A stretch of DNA of 30,604 nt from a virus. A program made the position numbers and the translations under genes. Location: positions 1 through 30,604 of IMG/VR virus record IMGVR_UViG_3300017730_000051; one strand, written 5' to 3'. Positions within the stretch are counted from its first letter, which is position 1, and each line of letters begins with the position of its first letter. A model generated the notes under the pieces. The model saw only the letters and a program-made list of their open reading frames with translations, ran no database searches and was not told where the DNA came from. Shown here one piece after another: positions 1-9,135 of this stretch.

Positions 1-395
1 CAATTTCCTACAGAAACAAAATCGGTGTTAGCATCTAAATCAAAACTATTTCCAGATATAACATCATTTGATTTTTTGTCTTTTATAGCTACATAAAAAT
101 TAGTGTCTGTATCCGTTCCAGTTAATTGATCAAACAATCCAGTAAAGCTTTCTTTTTTTCTTATAGAAAAATTAACATTCGGTGCCAAATATGATTGTTT
201 TTGAGCAAACTCCTTATTGCCAATTTCTCTTACTAATTTTTCATTTACATTAAAAGATATTTCAACCCCATCTACCAATGGTATAAAAGAAATACCAGTT
301 GAGTCATTGGACGCAGTGTTGTGTGCTGGACCACTACTTTGAAATACAGCAATATTTTCGTATGTTATGGTTGGTCTCTGGGGATTTATAGCCAT
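1..395 (-). CDS. Tail-tube-like structural protein, 3' part cut off by window edge
   Basis: An open frame of 131 codons begins with ATG at 395 and runs off the left edge, so the C-terminus is not visible. It starts MAINPQRPTITYEN. The visible part is beta-rich, with a stretch NVNFSIRKKESFTGLFD followed by NFYVAIKD at about residues 74-110. This matches the spacing and character of the segment VSFDTSYLLSDGFNEMALGF followed by NYYILT in the tail tube candidate at 13471-14619, so I read it as another member of that family (by-eye similarity only). Its ATG shares a base with the stop of the upstream tail-tip gene (TAATG), so translation is probably coupled. A virion role, such as tail tube, tube cap or tip component, is inferred from context. 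The exact role is unknown. Confidence 0.55.
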   Translation of the reverse strand, partial: MAINPQRPTITYENIAVFQSSGPAHNTASNDSTGISFIPLVDGVEISFNVNEKLVREIGNKEFAQKQSYLAPNVNFSIRKKESFTGLFDQLTGTDTDTNFYVAIKDKKSNDVISGNSFDLDANTDFVSVGN

Positions 396-3211
396 TAAAG
401 TTGTGGGATTAAGGGGGTTACTATTTCTACAAAGGTAGTTTTTATTGTATTTGAATTTTTATAATTAAAAGTATGACTCCAGCTTGGGCAGTAGTAAACT
501 TTATTTTTGTTTAATGCGTTTATGTTATGGCGATAAACAAAATGTTTATGTCCTAAATGAGATTCTAAAAAATGTAATAATGAATAAGCTTCTTTATCTG
601 TTCTATTACTAAAAGTTAATTCAATTCGTTCTATTCTATTTTGATTGTGGGCTACATTTAATTGTTTATGAAAAGATCCCTTAAATTTGTTTATTCTAGA
701 GCTATGATCAAATATGACGGGTACCGATCTGTCTGGCTCCCAAAAGAAAGTTCTTGTTGCTCCTATACCGCCAGTAAATCCCGCTTCTCCTTGCAATTCT
801 GGGCCAATGCTTTTTGTATCTCCACTAACGTAGTAATAATTATGTAAATCATGAGTTTTGTTCTGAGAATTTGTATTACCAATAATTCCATTATAACCAA
901 CTAACACTTCTTCATCCGCGGATGTATCATTAATAAATATAGCAACTGGACAAGTCGATTCAAACTTCCATAACTGAGAGTCATTAAACGGAAGGAAAGG
1001 CTCATTTCCAGCAACCGATGGCCTTCCAGCTTGAGAAGAAGAGCTATAAAATACCGCTCCTCCATTTTCCATTCTTGAATATACTAGATGGGCTTTTACT
1101 CCTTGCGGAAAATTTGTTCTAGTGAGTTCGGCCGCAGTTAAACCAACTCCTCCTGTTAAAGAATGTGTGTGCATACTTCTCCATGAGTCACCAGTATAGT
1201 AAGACACTGTGATACTGCCAGAATATGGCGTTACTATTGCGTAATCTTGAAGTTTATTTCCATAAGAAGCATAATTATATAAATTATGTATACCAAGACT
1301 TTGTGTTCCGTCCCCACCAGCACCATCGCCTATTTCTGTGGATGACACACCAGAGGCATGATAAACACTAAAATCGGATTCAAATGTAGCAAGGCTATTT
1401 ATTATCGCAGCATCTTGTCCATTATTTCTTCTCCTGTAAGTATATGTGTTCGTTAAATAAGGAAAAGCAGTCGGAGTTTGAAGATTATTCGCTTCTTTAT
1501 TGTATATAGTAACTGGCGTTAATAACATTTTGTCGGTATCATCAGTGGTCGAAGAAGTGCCTTCTGAAGTTATAGACATTAAAAAATTTTTCGGGAAACC
1601 ATCCGTAGCGGTTGTTCCAGTAAAAAAATGTGAGTCATTTTCAGTAAAAGGTAATTGTCCAGTTTGTCCTGCTCCTAAAGTAATTGACTGCACGGCAGTA
1701 CTATTTACCCCATCTGCTCCAATCATTCTACTTATTGTTTGAGTTTCAGAGTCTAAATTTAAAATGTAAGCCCTATGTGGAGTTGTTCTTGATGTTGTAG
1801 CCTTAAAAGATGCGCCCGCAAAACTAAATGGGGCCATAATGTGGTTTCTGTCTGACTTTGTAAAATTAGCGTATTTGGTCGCCCTATAAAATTTACCAGC
1901 AGTTACATCTATTGTAGTGTTTTGGGGCTTTGAACTCGCGGACACAATCTTGGTTCCTTGCGCTGACCCAGTAACTTGTGTCCAAGTTTCTTCATAAATC
2001 TCTGTATTGGGAAACGGTAAAGCTACTTTTACACTAGTAGCGCCACTAAAACAAACCCATTTAAAATCGCTGTCTCCAGTTTTTTGTATTACATCAAATT
2101 TTTTATAATTACCATTCCCCATTTGTAGATTAACTCCATGGCTATTAAGGTCACTTTGTAAAAAGCTATAACCGTTTGTTCTTAATAGTTCAATCGGCGT
2201 ATTAATATTATAAAGCGACAGGACTGGCCTTATAAAACCTTCACCATTATTTAATACAGAAGAAACTGTATTGTTAAATAAAGAAACATCAATTTTATAA
2301 GTATCTTTTCCTATATCAGTTACTGTAAAATCAGATACTTGAGACCCAGAAAAATTATTATATATTTCACTACCATCTAAATTTATTATAGTTGCGTTTC
2401 TTTTTCGAATTGTAATAGAATCAATTAATACCGATGTGTCAGTGGCGCCTGCGTCCGACATTCCTATCTCTAAAACGCTATTTGAATCATTAATTGTTCC
2501 AGTAAAAACAAAATTAGTATTATTACCCTGCACTGCATTAAAATATTTATCAGTAATAATATCTCGAGGCGAAACGCCATCTCCGTTTGTTAATGTTCTT
2601 GTTCTAAGTTTTGGAGTTGTCGATGTGCCATCCGTTTGATAGCTTCCAGAAACTATATATTCTCCAGATTCTTTAAACCCACTAAACTCTATTGCAAAAT
2701 ATGAAAATGTATCGTTCAATTTTAAAAATTTATTTTCTGCAGAGCCCAATGTAACTATTGAATCATTGCCTCCAGCAACTTCTCTAACGGTAAATTGATG
2801 ATTGTTTATAGTTCCATTATCTACAGAAAAACCTGCTGATTCAATATTTTCAAAATCATTAAAATAAAGAAGGGGATTATTTTCTTGTCCAAAATTAACA
2901 TAGTTCACATTGCCAGTAAAAGCCTGCTCTCCAGTCATTTGACCAGTTGTTACAGACTGCAAATATTGTAATAATGTTTTTGTTCTATCTAAACCTTCTA
3001 TAAACGAAAGTTGAGTGGTTAACATTAAATTATTTAAACCAACAGGTGAAACAAACTGAGAATAATTAGAGCCTTTCCATGTAGAATTTTCTGCGCTAAA
3101 ATTTATTTGCGCACCATACTGTGGGTTAAATGTAGCGCTAGAAACCACAGATCCATCCGATCCAGTAATATTATTTCTATTATAATTAAAATCTTCTATA
3201 AAACTACTCAT
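395..3211 (-). CDS. Large tail-tip / minor tail protein with lambda gpM-like ends and a carbohydrate-binding-like insert
   Basis: 938 residues, directly downstream of the tape measure, a usual place for distal tail and tip proteins. The start codon lies at the tape measure stop. The C-terminal part (about residues 855-938: LTFSNRTDKEAYSLLHFLES, later VYYCPSWSHTFNY and a final TTFVEI) has the pattern of minor tail protein M of lambda (Phage_min_tail-type): a helix that selects a residue range, a conserved F, then Y-x-C-x-x-W and a closing beta strand. An N-terminal segment at about 55-87 (PVGLNNLMLTTQLSFIEGLD, then a leucine-rich helix) looks like a second, partial copy. Between them are some 750 residues of beta-rich sequence. 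At about 115-270 there is a jelly-roll-like pattern with closing strands like those of carbohydrate-binding modules (family 4/9 type). I infer a tail-tip protein whose insert may touch the host surface. The domain assignment is by eye. Confidence 0.6.
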   Translation of the reverse strand: MSSFIEDFNYNRNNITGSDGSVVSSATFNPQYGAQINFSAENSTWKGSNYSQFVSPVGLNNLMLTTQLSFIEGLDRTKTLLQYLQSVTTGQMTGEQAFTGNVNYVNFGQENNPLLYFNDFENIESAGFSVDNGTINNHQFTVREVAGGNDSIVTLGSAENKFLKLNDTFSYFAIEFSGFKESGEYIVSGSYQTDGTSTTPKLRTRTLTNGDGVSPRDIITDKYFNAVQGNNTNFVFTGTINDSNSVLEIGMSDAGATDTSVLIDSITIRKRNATIINLDGSEIYNNFSGSQVSDFTVTDIGKDTYKIDVSLFNNTVSSVLNNGEGFIRPVLSLYNINTPIELLRTNGYSFLQSDLNSHGVNLQMGNGNYKKFDVIQKTGDSDFKWVCFSGATSVKVALPFPNTEIYEETWTQVTGSAQGTKIVSASSKPQNTTIDVTAGKFYRATKYANFTKSDRNHIMAPFSFAGASFKATTSRTTPHRAYILNLDSETQTISRMIGADGVNSTAVQSITLGAGQTGQLPFTENDSHFFTGTTATDGFPKNFLMSITSEGTSSTTDDTDKMLLTPVTIYNKEANNLQTPTAFPYLTNTYTYRRRNNGQDAAIINSLATFESDFSVYHASGVSSTEIGDGAGGDGTQSLGIHNLYNYASYGNKLQDYAIVTPYSGSITVSYYTGDSWRSMHTHSLTGGVGLTAAELTRTNFPQGVKAHLVYSRMENGGAVFYSSSSQAGRPSVAGNEPFLPFNDSQLWKFESTCPVAIFINDTSADEEVLVGYNGIIGNTNSQNKTHDLHNYYYVSGDTKSIGPELQGEAGFTGGIGATRTFFWEPDRSVPVIFDHSSRINKFKGSFHKQLNVAHNQNRIERIELTFSNRTDKEAYSLLHFLESHLGHKHFVYRHNINALNKNKVYYCPSWSHTFNYKNSNTIKTTFVEIVTPLIPQL

Positions 3212-6200
3212 TATTTGTTCCTTGTAAAGAGTGATCCAGAGACACGTTTTTCTTCGTTAATTACGTTTAATACAACGTCTTTAATCTTCTTAGAAAACTC
3301 TCTTGCTTGTTGCGGATCTTCTTCTCCAGAACCAGATGCTGAAGATGAAGCTCCTCCTTCTTTATCTATGTTTATTTCAATATTTAAAGTTCCTACATCT
3401 GCAGATCCACCAGATGATGCTGCTGACGAGCCTCCAACGCTGCCACCATTTGCATAATTTAAATTGTTCATGCTATTTAAAGTATCTGAACCTAAACTGC
3501 TTGCAGCCTCTGCGCCCATAACATATTCTCCATCCATAAGCAAGGCGTTTGAGTCTCCCGCCGCCAATAACCCACCATTAGAATATCTAGTAGGTTGTCT
3601 AAATACACCTGGAGTATTAAATATAAAACTTTGTGAGTTGGCGGCAGCTGCCCTTGATGAATCTAGAAGATCTGCACCCATTTGCGTTGGCGCGAGAACA
3701 GTCTTATTATATTCGAATCCTAAAAAACTTCTAGTTTGTGGAATCTCTTGAGTCGCTCCTGGAATAGTACGTATACTTGTGCCTGCCTCGACAACATTTC
3801 CATCATACATGCCAGCGGATGGGAGTTTTAAACCTTCTGTTGGGGCGGACCCAAAGAAACTGCCCCCCGCCGCTTGATTCTGCAATCCAGCAGTAACCCC
3901 AGCAACAGTTGCATTTACAAACGCCCCAACAACAGCTTGCTTAAATGCCCTAGACCTTGCTTTTTTAGCGTCACGGTTTTCTTGTATTACTCTATTTTCT
4001 TCGGCCACTGATTGGTTATACAAATCTAACGCTTGCGCTTGGGCTTCTTTTAAAGCTCTTTTAGCTGGGCTATCCCTTCTTCTGCCAAAAGCTGTTAGTC
4101 TTGTACTTTGATCTTCTAAATTTATAGACGCTCCTCCCGCTCTTTGAGATATTTGATCTGTAGCCCCACTAGTGTATCCTTGTTGAGAAAAAGCGAACAA
4201 GTTTTCTTTTCCTACAATTTCTCCAGCTCCTCTTTGCCCAGGAACAAAGAAGTTTCTTGTCTTAGCTTCCTCTAAAAATGCTCTAGATCTTGCTCCGCCA
4301 GCCCTATACCCAGAAGTATCTGACCAAAATTTTTCAGTTCTTACATTATCTGCGCCTTGAACATAGCCTCCAGATTGCATTCCATTTACAGACTGGTTAT
4401 TTAAGCGATCTAAAAAGTCTGCTCCATATTTTTGAACAGCGGATTTTCTTATAACAAATTCTCCTCCAGTTAATTTAGCTGGTATATCATCCGTTACGCC
4501 ATTTCCGCCAGTAACCAATCCTCCAGAATTTAAAGCTATTACTCTTTCTGGAGATCCCGTACCAGAACCGCCAGAACCAAAGGTGTTTCCAAATGCACTT
4601 CCTATGCCCTTAAATAATCCTTCACCAAGCCCTCCAGAACCTGTAAAACTTTCTACTAAACTCTTTGCAACCGCATCATTAATTTCTTTTTGTAAACTTT
4701 TTCCAAATTCTAGAGCTATGTTCAAAAATACATCTCCAATAGAATCATAAGTGCCAGCCGCCAGATTGTCCATTGCATTACCTATGGAGCTTTCTAAATT
4801 ATCAGCTAATCTTTTGGGAACATCTTCCGAAAGCTCTTTTAGTTGGTCTCTTCTGCCTTGATTAGCCGCTTCCAACGGAGTCAGTGCGGCCATTTCTTTT
4901 TGCTTATTTAAGATTTGTAACGTTTGCGCATCTGCAACCTTTAATTCATTATTCTGATCTTTATAAGAGTCGGTCGTCGCTATTACAGCTGCGAGTGATT
5001 TTGTGTCCTGCAACCCTTTGTCTGTTGCTAGTACATTAACTGCATCTAAAATTTCTTCAAATGATGCGCCAGCTGCTAATTGTTCCTCTAAAGCGGTTAA
5101 TTTATCTTTCTCAACAACTTTTCCCTCTATTTCTTTAATTACATTTGCCGCTAATTGACTACCTAATTCCCTAGATGTCTTAGCTTTTGTTAATTCAAAA
5201 TCAACAAGTTGTTTTTGTATTGCTAACCTTTCTCTTTCTAATTTTCCTAGACTTCCAGCTAGTTTTACTGCCATTTGTTGAGATTCAATAAGCTTGTTCC
5301 CACCTGCAGCTTGATTAAAATCTGGAACCCCAGATGAATTAAGTACTCCAGCAATTCTAGTAGCTTTACCCATTCTTTGATTTGCTTTTAATCTTTTCGA
5401 AGCGTCAGATAAAATTAAGTTTTTGTCTGCTTCTGTTTTTTGTTTTGTTGCGTCTGCTTGGCCCTGTACACTGTTTTTATATGCTTCTGTTGCCTTTGAC
5501 GCTTCTATAAGTTTTTCAATAAAAATATCTATATCAAAAGTTTTAGAGTTTCTTGTTCCTGTTATTGTTGATTCGTCAATTAAGTCTTGAACTTTATCCT
5601 GTCCAACTGTTGCAATTGCGCTAGAAAAAGTTTCTAAATCTCTAACGCCTCCGAACATGCCTCTATTAAATTTTTTCCTTCTACCACCTCTTTGAGCCAT
5701 CGTTAAACCTTTAACCTGTTGCTCTAGAACTTCTTCTTGGGTAGCTCCCTTCGTTAAACCAAGATCAGTTTTGGTTTTATTTAAATCTTTAACCCTTTGA
5801 GCTTCAGCTTCTAATGCTTTAACAAATCCACTAACGGCTTCGCCTTCACCCTTCGATAATTTGCTTAAATCAAGCTGGCCTAAAGATTCATTAAGCTTTT
5901 CAAATCCACTTTTAGTTTTCGACAAGGCCATTACTAACGGTATAGCTATAGACGCAATCATTGCTATTGGACCAAGCATACCTAAAGCTCTACCGCCCAG
6001 CGCCGCTGCTCCACCACCAAGTGCTCTGCCCCTATTTGCCATACTTTTACCCGCCGAAGTTTTTGCGAATTGTCCGCTTGCGGTCCTAAATCTTTTTGCA
6101 CTTTTATCGAAAGTTAAAGTTGTCAACTTTAGGGCTTTAGATGTTTCAGTTAACCTACTAGAAAAACCTTTTATTGACGGAGATATTAAACTAAATGTTG

Positions 6201-9120
6201 CAAAAGAAGTTATTGCAGTTGTTAAAGTGGTTATTAATTTTCCAGTAGTGCTTTCTAGATCTACAAAAGCTGAAGCTGCTCCCGCAATAGCTTGAGCCGC
6301 AAATATGCCACCCAAACCAGCAGCATTAAAGTTTGGAATTGCTCCAGTTGGTTCGTCTCTTGTATTTGTTACCGCAATACCTTTTGGGTTTTGAGCATTA
6401 CGAAGTTTACCACTTTGATTAACTCTAATTTGATTCATTGGAACTCCAGCTTGATTTTCTCTTGCTATTGCCTCTTCTAATGCTCCTCCAAAAAAGTTTG
6501 GTATATATCCTACGGCTCCCCTAGCTTTAATTGCTTGGGATGCAAATTTTGATTTTTGAGCTGTGCTAGATTTGTAATCTCCGTCTCTATAAAAGCCTGT
6601 CGGTAAACCAAATATTTCATTTAATGCTGCTGTATTTTTACCATTAAATTTAATATCAAGATTTCCAGCGGTGTCACCTCTAGCTCCACCAATAACCATA
6701 TCAATAATAGCTTCGAACATCGATCCCTTAAATGCGCCAAACGCTCCTTGTCCGCCTTCTTTTAAGAATTTACTTTTAGCAGATTTTGGAGATATTGGAG
6801 GTGTTGGACTTGTTTTTATACTTGGATAAACTTTTCCAATAATTGTATTTATAGACTCCGCCATAGCTGCTTCAAGCTCTTTATCTAAACCAACAAGGCT
6901 TGCAAATTTAGAATCTCTTTTTAGATTCTTATCTATTCCATAAGCTGATCCAGAAAAACCAGTGTAACCTTTCCTGGGTTTTTTAAATTGCATAGACAAC
7001 TCTTCTCTTAAACCTTTTTGCGGAACGAGCATTACAACGCCAACTTTATCTGCGTCAAATATCCCTGCGGCTTTTTTAGATTTTGACGCAGCCCTTTGCT
7101 GGCCTCTTAAATTTGCCGAATAGCCAGCAGCTGTGGCTTGCTCTTGTGTTATGTTTCCTCTCCTTAAATTAGCGGCTACCCCAGCGGCAGTCATACTTTT
7201 TCCGCCTATATTAAATTTATTAAAATTAGGAATATATCCTCCAGCCGCATTTAATTTTTTCGCTCCGCCAGGCAAACCCATTGTTTTAACCATATCTTTA
7301 TTAAATATAGCATCTCCGCCGCCCTTATAATTTGGCACAAAGTATTCACTAGTATTTGCGACCATCGTACCACGCTGGCCACCACCAAACGCGAAGTTTG
7401 GAATTGATACAACCTTAGAGCTTGCTGGTGCACCACCAACTCCACGAGATACGTCACGAGACTCTGCAGATATATAACCTCCAGCACCTCTTCTTGTGAC
7501 GCCGCCTTCTCCGCCCCTTAAGCCTCCTCTAAAAAGTCCAGGAGTAACAGTCGCGGCGGCTTTTGAAACTCTCGCTAAAGCGGCCGCTTGTTGAGTATAT
7601 ATTTTTAAAAGTAGTTGTTCTTGAGCAACTTTGTTACCTTCCAGTGCTATAATTTCTCTCTGTATAGCCTCGTTTTGTAATAAGGTTTGTAAAATAGATT
7701 GCTGTAAGGCTGTTTGTTGTTGGGCGGCTTTGTTTATTCCTAAAATTTGTTTTAATGAAGTTACGCCAAACTTAGCTAAGTCTATAAAAAGTTTTATAAA
7801 TATAGCTCCAACTAAAGCTATACCAGGTGTCAATGTGCCACCTATGCCTTTTACTAACCCCTTTGCAAACTTAGAACCAATTGATTCTCCTTGTAAAATA
7901 TCTGTAATAGAATTAACTATGTCTCCAAACATTTTAAGTAAGTCTTTTGCTGTATCTGTAAATCCTATTTCACCTAATACAGCAGCTAGTTTTTCTCCGC
8001 CTACTGTTAAATTATTAATTAAAGCCTCAAGAGTATCATTTAGTTTTGTATTTTTAGCATCTAGTGCTCCAGCGGCTCCAGCTGAAACTTCTAAAGATTT
8101 AGCAAACTGGCTCTGTCCACTATTTAAATCCTCAACCAAACTAATTAAAATATCACGCTGTCTAACGCCAGCTACTTTTTGAATAACCTCTCCAGCCTCA
8201 ACACTCTTTAATCCTAATTTATCTAATTCTGTTGCCAGTTCTTGAAAAAGTGGGACAGCACTTCTAATGTTTCCAGAAGTATCTAAGACACTTATCCCCA
8301 AATCTTGAAGAGCTTGCAAAGTATCTGTTCTGCCCAATCTGGCAAAAATAGTTTTAAAAGCATTACCAATAACAGCACCGCCACGCTGCGTTCTTTCTTG
8401 AACTGTTGTTATAACACCTAGTAATTCATCAAAAGAAACCCCAGCAACACGAGCTGATGCAGATGCTCGTTCCAAACCATTAATTAAATCTTCTGTAGAG
8501 ACAGCGAACTTTGTATCAACTTCTGCCAACTTGTCAGCTATTCCAGCAACAGTTAGTCCTGCTCCTTCAAATCCTTTAATCGCTGCGGTCAAACCAGCAA
8601 CAGCTTCTTTAGAATCTATACCAGCGACACGAACTAATTTAAGTGCGGTTTCTACTCGAGATAATGATTCAGCGACCCCTAAGCCTTGACGAGCTAGCTC
8701 CAAAGCTCCATCAGCAACTTGATCAAAAGACGTAGCTGTTTTTTGGGCTACTTTAAAAATTCCATCTCCAAATGCCTGTATTTCAGATTTAGTTCCGCCC
8801 AAAATAACATTAATTTTAGCAAATGCTGCTTCTACTTTAACCGTATTAGTCACCAAAGCCGCAAAAGCTTCAGATAGTTTATTGATAACAGCAACAGAGG
8901 CACCAAAAGCTAAAACACGAGCATTAGAAGCTTCTAGTGATTTTTGAAATTCAGAGGCTTGACCAGTTATTTTACCTAAAGGTCTAGATAATTTATTTAT
9001 TGATTCGGCACCTTTACCAAAATTAACACCCTTAGCTTGAGATTGTATTCTCGCTAAAGCCGCTTCTACTTTCCTAGTGTCTACAGGGTTAAATGATACT
9101 GGTACATTTGCCTTTGCCAT
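3211..9120 (-). CDS. Tail tape measure protein with embedded nuclease-like domain
   Basis: 1969 residues, the longest gene here. It sets tail length and is threaded inside the tube. Residues about 60-400 match the TP901-type tape measure core: alternating helices rich in A, G and L, including FDQVADGALELARQG and RGGAVIGNAFKTIFARLG. Hydrophobic segments lie near 425-448 and 1047-1066, followed by long charged helices to about 1500. Two C-terminal glycine-rich boxes, near 1530-1575 (DDIPAKLTGGEFVIRKSAV) and 1845-1890 (ALLMDGEYVM), are typical of tape measure C-termini. I/V-P-N-F/Y motifs occur at 573, 595, 630, 873 and 928. Between the third and fourth, residues about 685-865 resemble a PD-(D/E)XK nuclease fold (E803, D822, D848-Y-K850). 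The start follows GTGTAA by 9 nt, with no Shine-Dalgarno sequence. Confidence 0.93.
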   Translation of the reverse strand: MAKANVPVSFNPVDTRKVEAALARIQSQAKGVNFGKGAESINKLSRPLGKITGQASEFQKSLEASNARVLAFGASVAVINKLSEAFAALVTNTVKVEAAFAKINVILGGTKSEIQAFGDGIFKVAQKTATSFDQVADGALELARQGLGVAESLSRVETALKLVRVAGIDSKEAVAGLTAAIKGFEGAGLTVAGIADKLAEVDTKFAVSTEDLINGLERASASARVAGVSFDELLGVITTVQERTQRGGAVIGNAFKTIFARLGRTDTLQALQDLGISVLDTSGNIRSAVPLFQELATELDKLGLKSVEAGEVIQKVAGVRQRDILISLVEDLNSGQSQFAKSLEVSAGAAGALDAKNTKLNDTLEALINNLTVGGEKLAAVLGEIGFTDTAKDLLKMFGDIVNSITDILQGESIGSKFAKGLVKGIGGTLTPGIALVGAIFIKLFIDLAKFGVTSLKQILGINKAAQQQTALQQSILQTLLQNEAIQREIIALEGNKVAQEQLLLKIYTQQAAALARVSKAAATVTPGLFRGGLRGGEGGVTRRGAGGYISAESRDVSRGVGGAPASSKVVSIPNFAFGGGQRGTMVANTSEYFVPNYKGGGDAIFNKDMVKTMGLPGGAKKLNAAGGYIPNFNKFNIGGKSMTAAGVAANLRRGNITQEQATAAGYSANLRGQQRAASKSKKAAGIFDADKVGVVMLVPQKGLREELSMQFKKPRKGYTGFSGSAYGIDKNLKRDSKFASLVGLDKELEAAMAESINTIIGKVYPSIKTSPTPPISPKSAKSKFLKEGGQGAFGAFKGSMFEAIIDMVIGGARGDTAGNLDIKFNGKNTAALNEIFGLPTGFYRDGDYKSSTAQKSKFASQAIKARGAVGYIPNFFGGALEEAIARENQAGVPMNQIRVNQSGKLRNAQNPKGIAVTNTRDEPTGAIPNFNAAGLGGIFAAQAIAGAASAFVDLESTTGKLITTLTTAITSFATFSLISPSIKGFSSRLTETSKALKLTTLTFDKSAKRFRTASGQFAKTSAGKSMANRGRALGGGAAALGGRALGMLGPIAMIASIAIPLVMALSKTKSGFEKLNESLGQLDLSKLSKGEGEAVSGFVKALEAEAQRVKDLNKTKTDLGLTKGATQEEVLEQQVKGLTMAQRGGRRKKFNRGMFGGVRDLETFSSAIATVGQDKVQDLIDESTITGTRNSKTFDIDIFIEKLIEASKATEAYKNSVQGQADATKQKTEADKNLILSDASKRLKANQRMGKATRIAGVLNSSGVPDFNQAAGGNKLIESQQMAVKLAGSLGKLERERLAIQKQLVDFELTKAKTSRELGSQLAANVIKEIEGKVVEKDKLTALEEQLAAGASFEEILDAVNVLATDKGLQDTKSLAAVIATTDSYKDQNNELKVADAQTLQILNKQKEMAALTPLEAANQGRRDQLKELSEDVPKRLADNLESSIGNAMDNLAAGTYDSIGDVFLNIALEFGKSLQKEINDAVAKSLVESFTGSGGLGEGLFKGIGSAFGNTFGSGGSGTGSPERVIALNSGGLVTGGNGVTDDIPAKLTGGEFVIRKSAVQKYGADFLDRLNNQSVNGMQSGGYVQGADNVRTEKFWSDTSGYRAGGARSRAFLEEAKTRNFFVPGQRGAGEIVGKENLFAFSQQGYTSGATDQISQRAGGASINLEDQSTRLTAFGRRRDSPAKRALKEAQAQALDLYNQSVAEENRVIQENRDAKKARSRAFKQAVVGAFVNATVAGVTAGLQNQAAGGSFFGSAPTEGLKLPSAGMYDGNVVEAGTSIRTIPGATQEIPQTRSFLGFEYNKTVLAPTQMGADLLDSSRAAAANSQSFIFNTPGVFRQPTRYSNGGLLAAGDSNALLMDGEYVMGAEAASSLGSDTLNSMNNLNYANGGSVGGSSAASSGGSADVGTLNIEINIDKEGGASSSASGSGEEDPQQAREFSKKIKDVVLNVINEEKRVSGSLFTRNK

Positions 9121-9129
9121 ATAATGGTA

Positions 9130-9135
9130 TTACAC
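9130..9135 (-). promoter_or_regulatory. GTGTAA late-promoter-like motif before tape measure gene
   Basis: On the minus strand GTGTAA directly follows the TAG stop of the upstream gene and is 9 nt from the tape measure ATG, with TACCATTAT between. No Shine-Dalgarno sequence is present. It belongs to the repeated motif family described in the findings. Its function as a promoter is inferred. Confidence 0.5.

Noticed and set aside
7631-8182. Long open frame on the strand opposite the tape measure (also 5861-6295, 3107-3457, 14013-14534 opposite or within other genes)
   Set aside because: These are shadow frames of strongly supported genes, with cysteine/serine/proline-rich translations, no ribosome binding sites and no recognisable domains.
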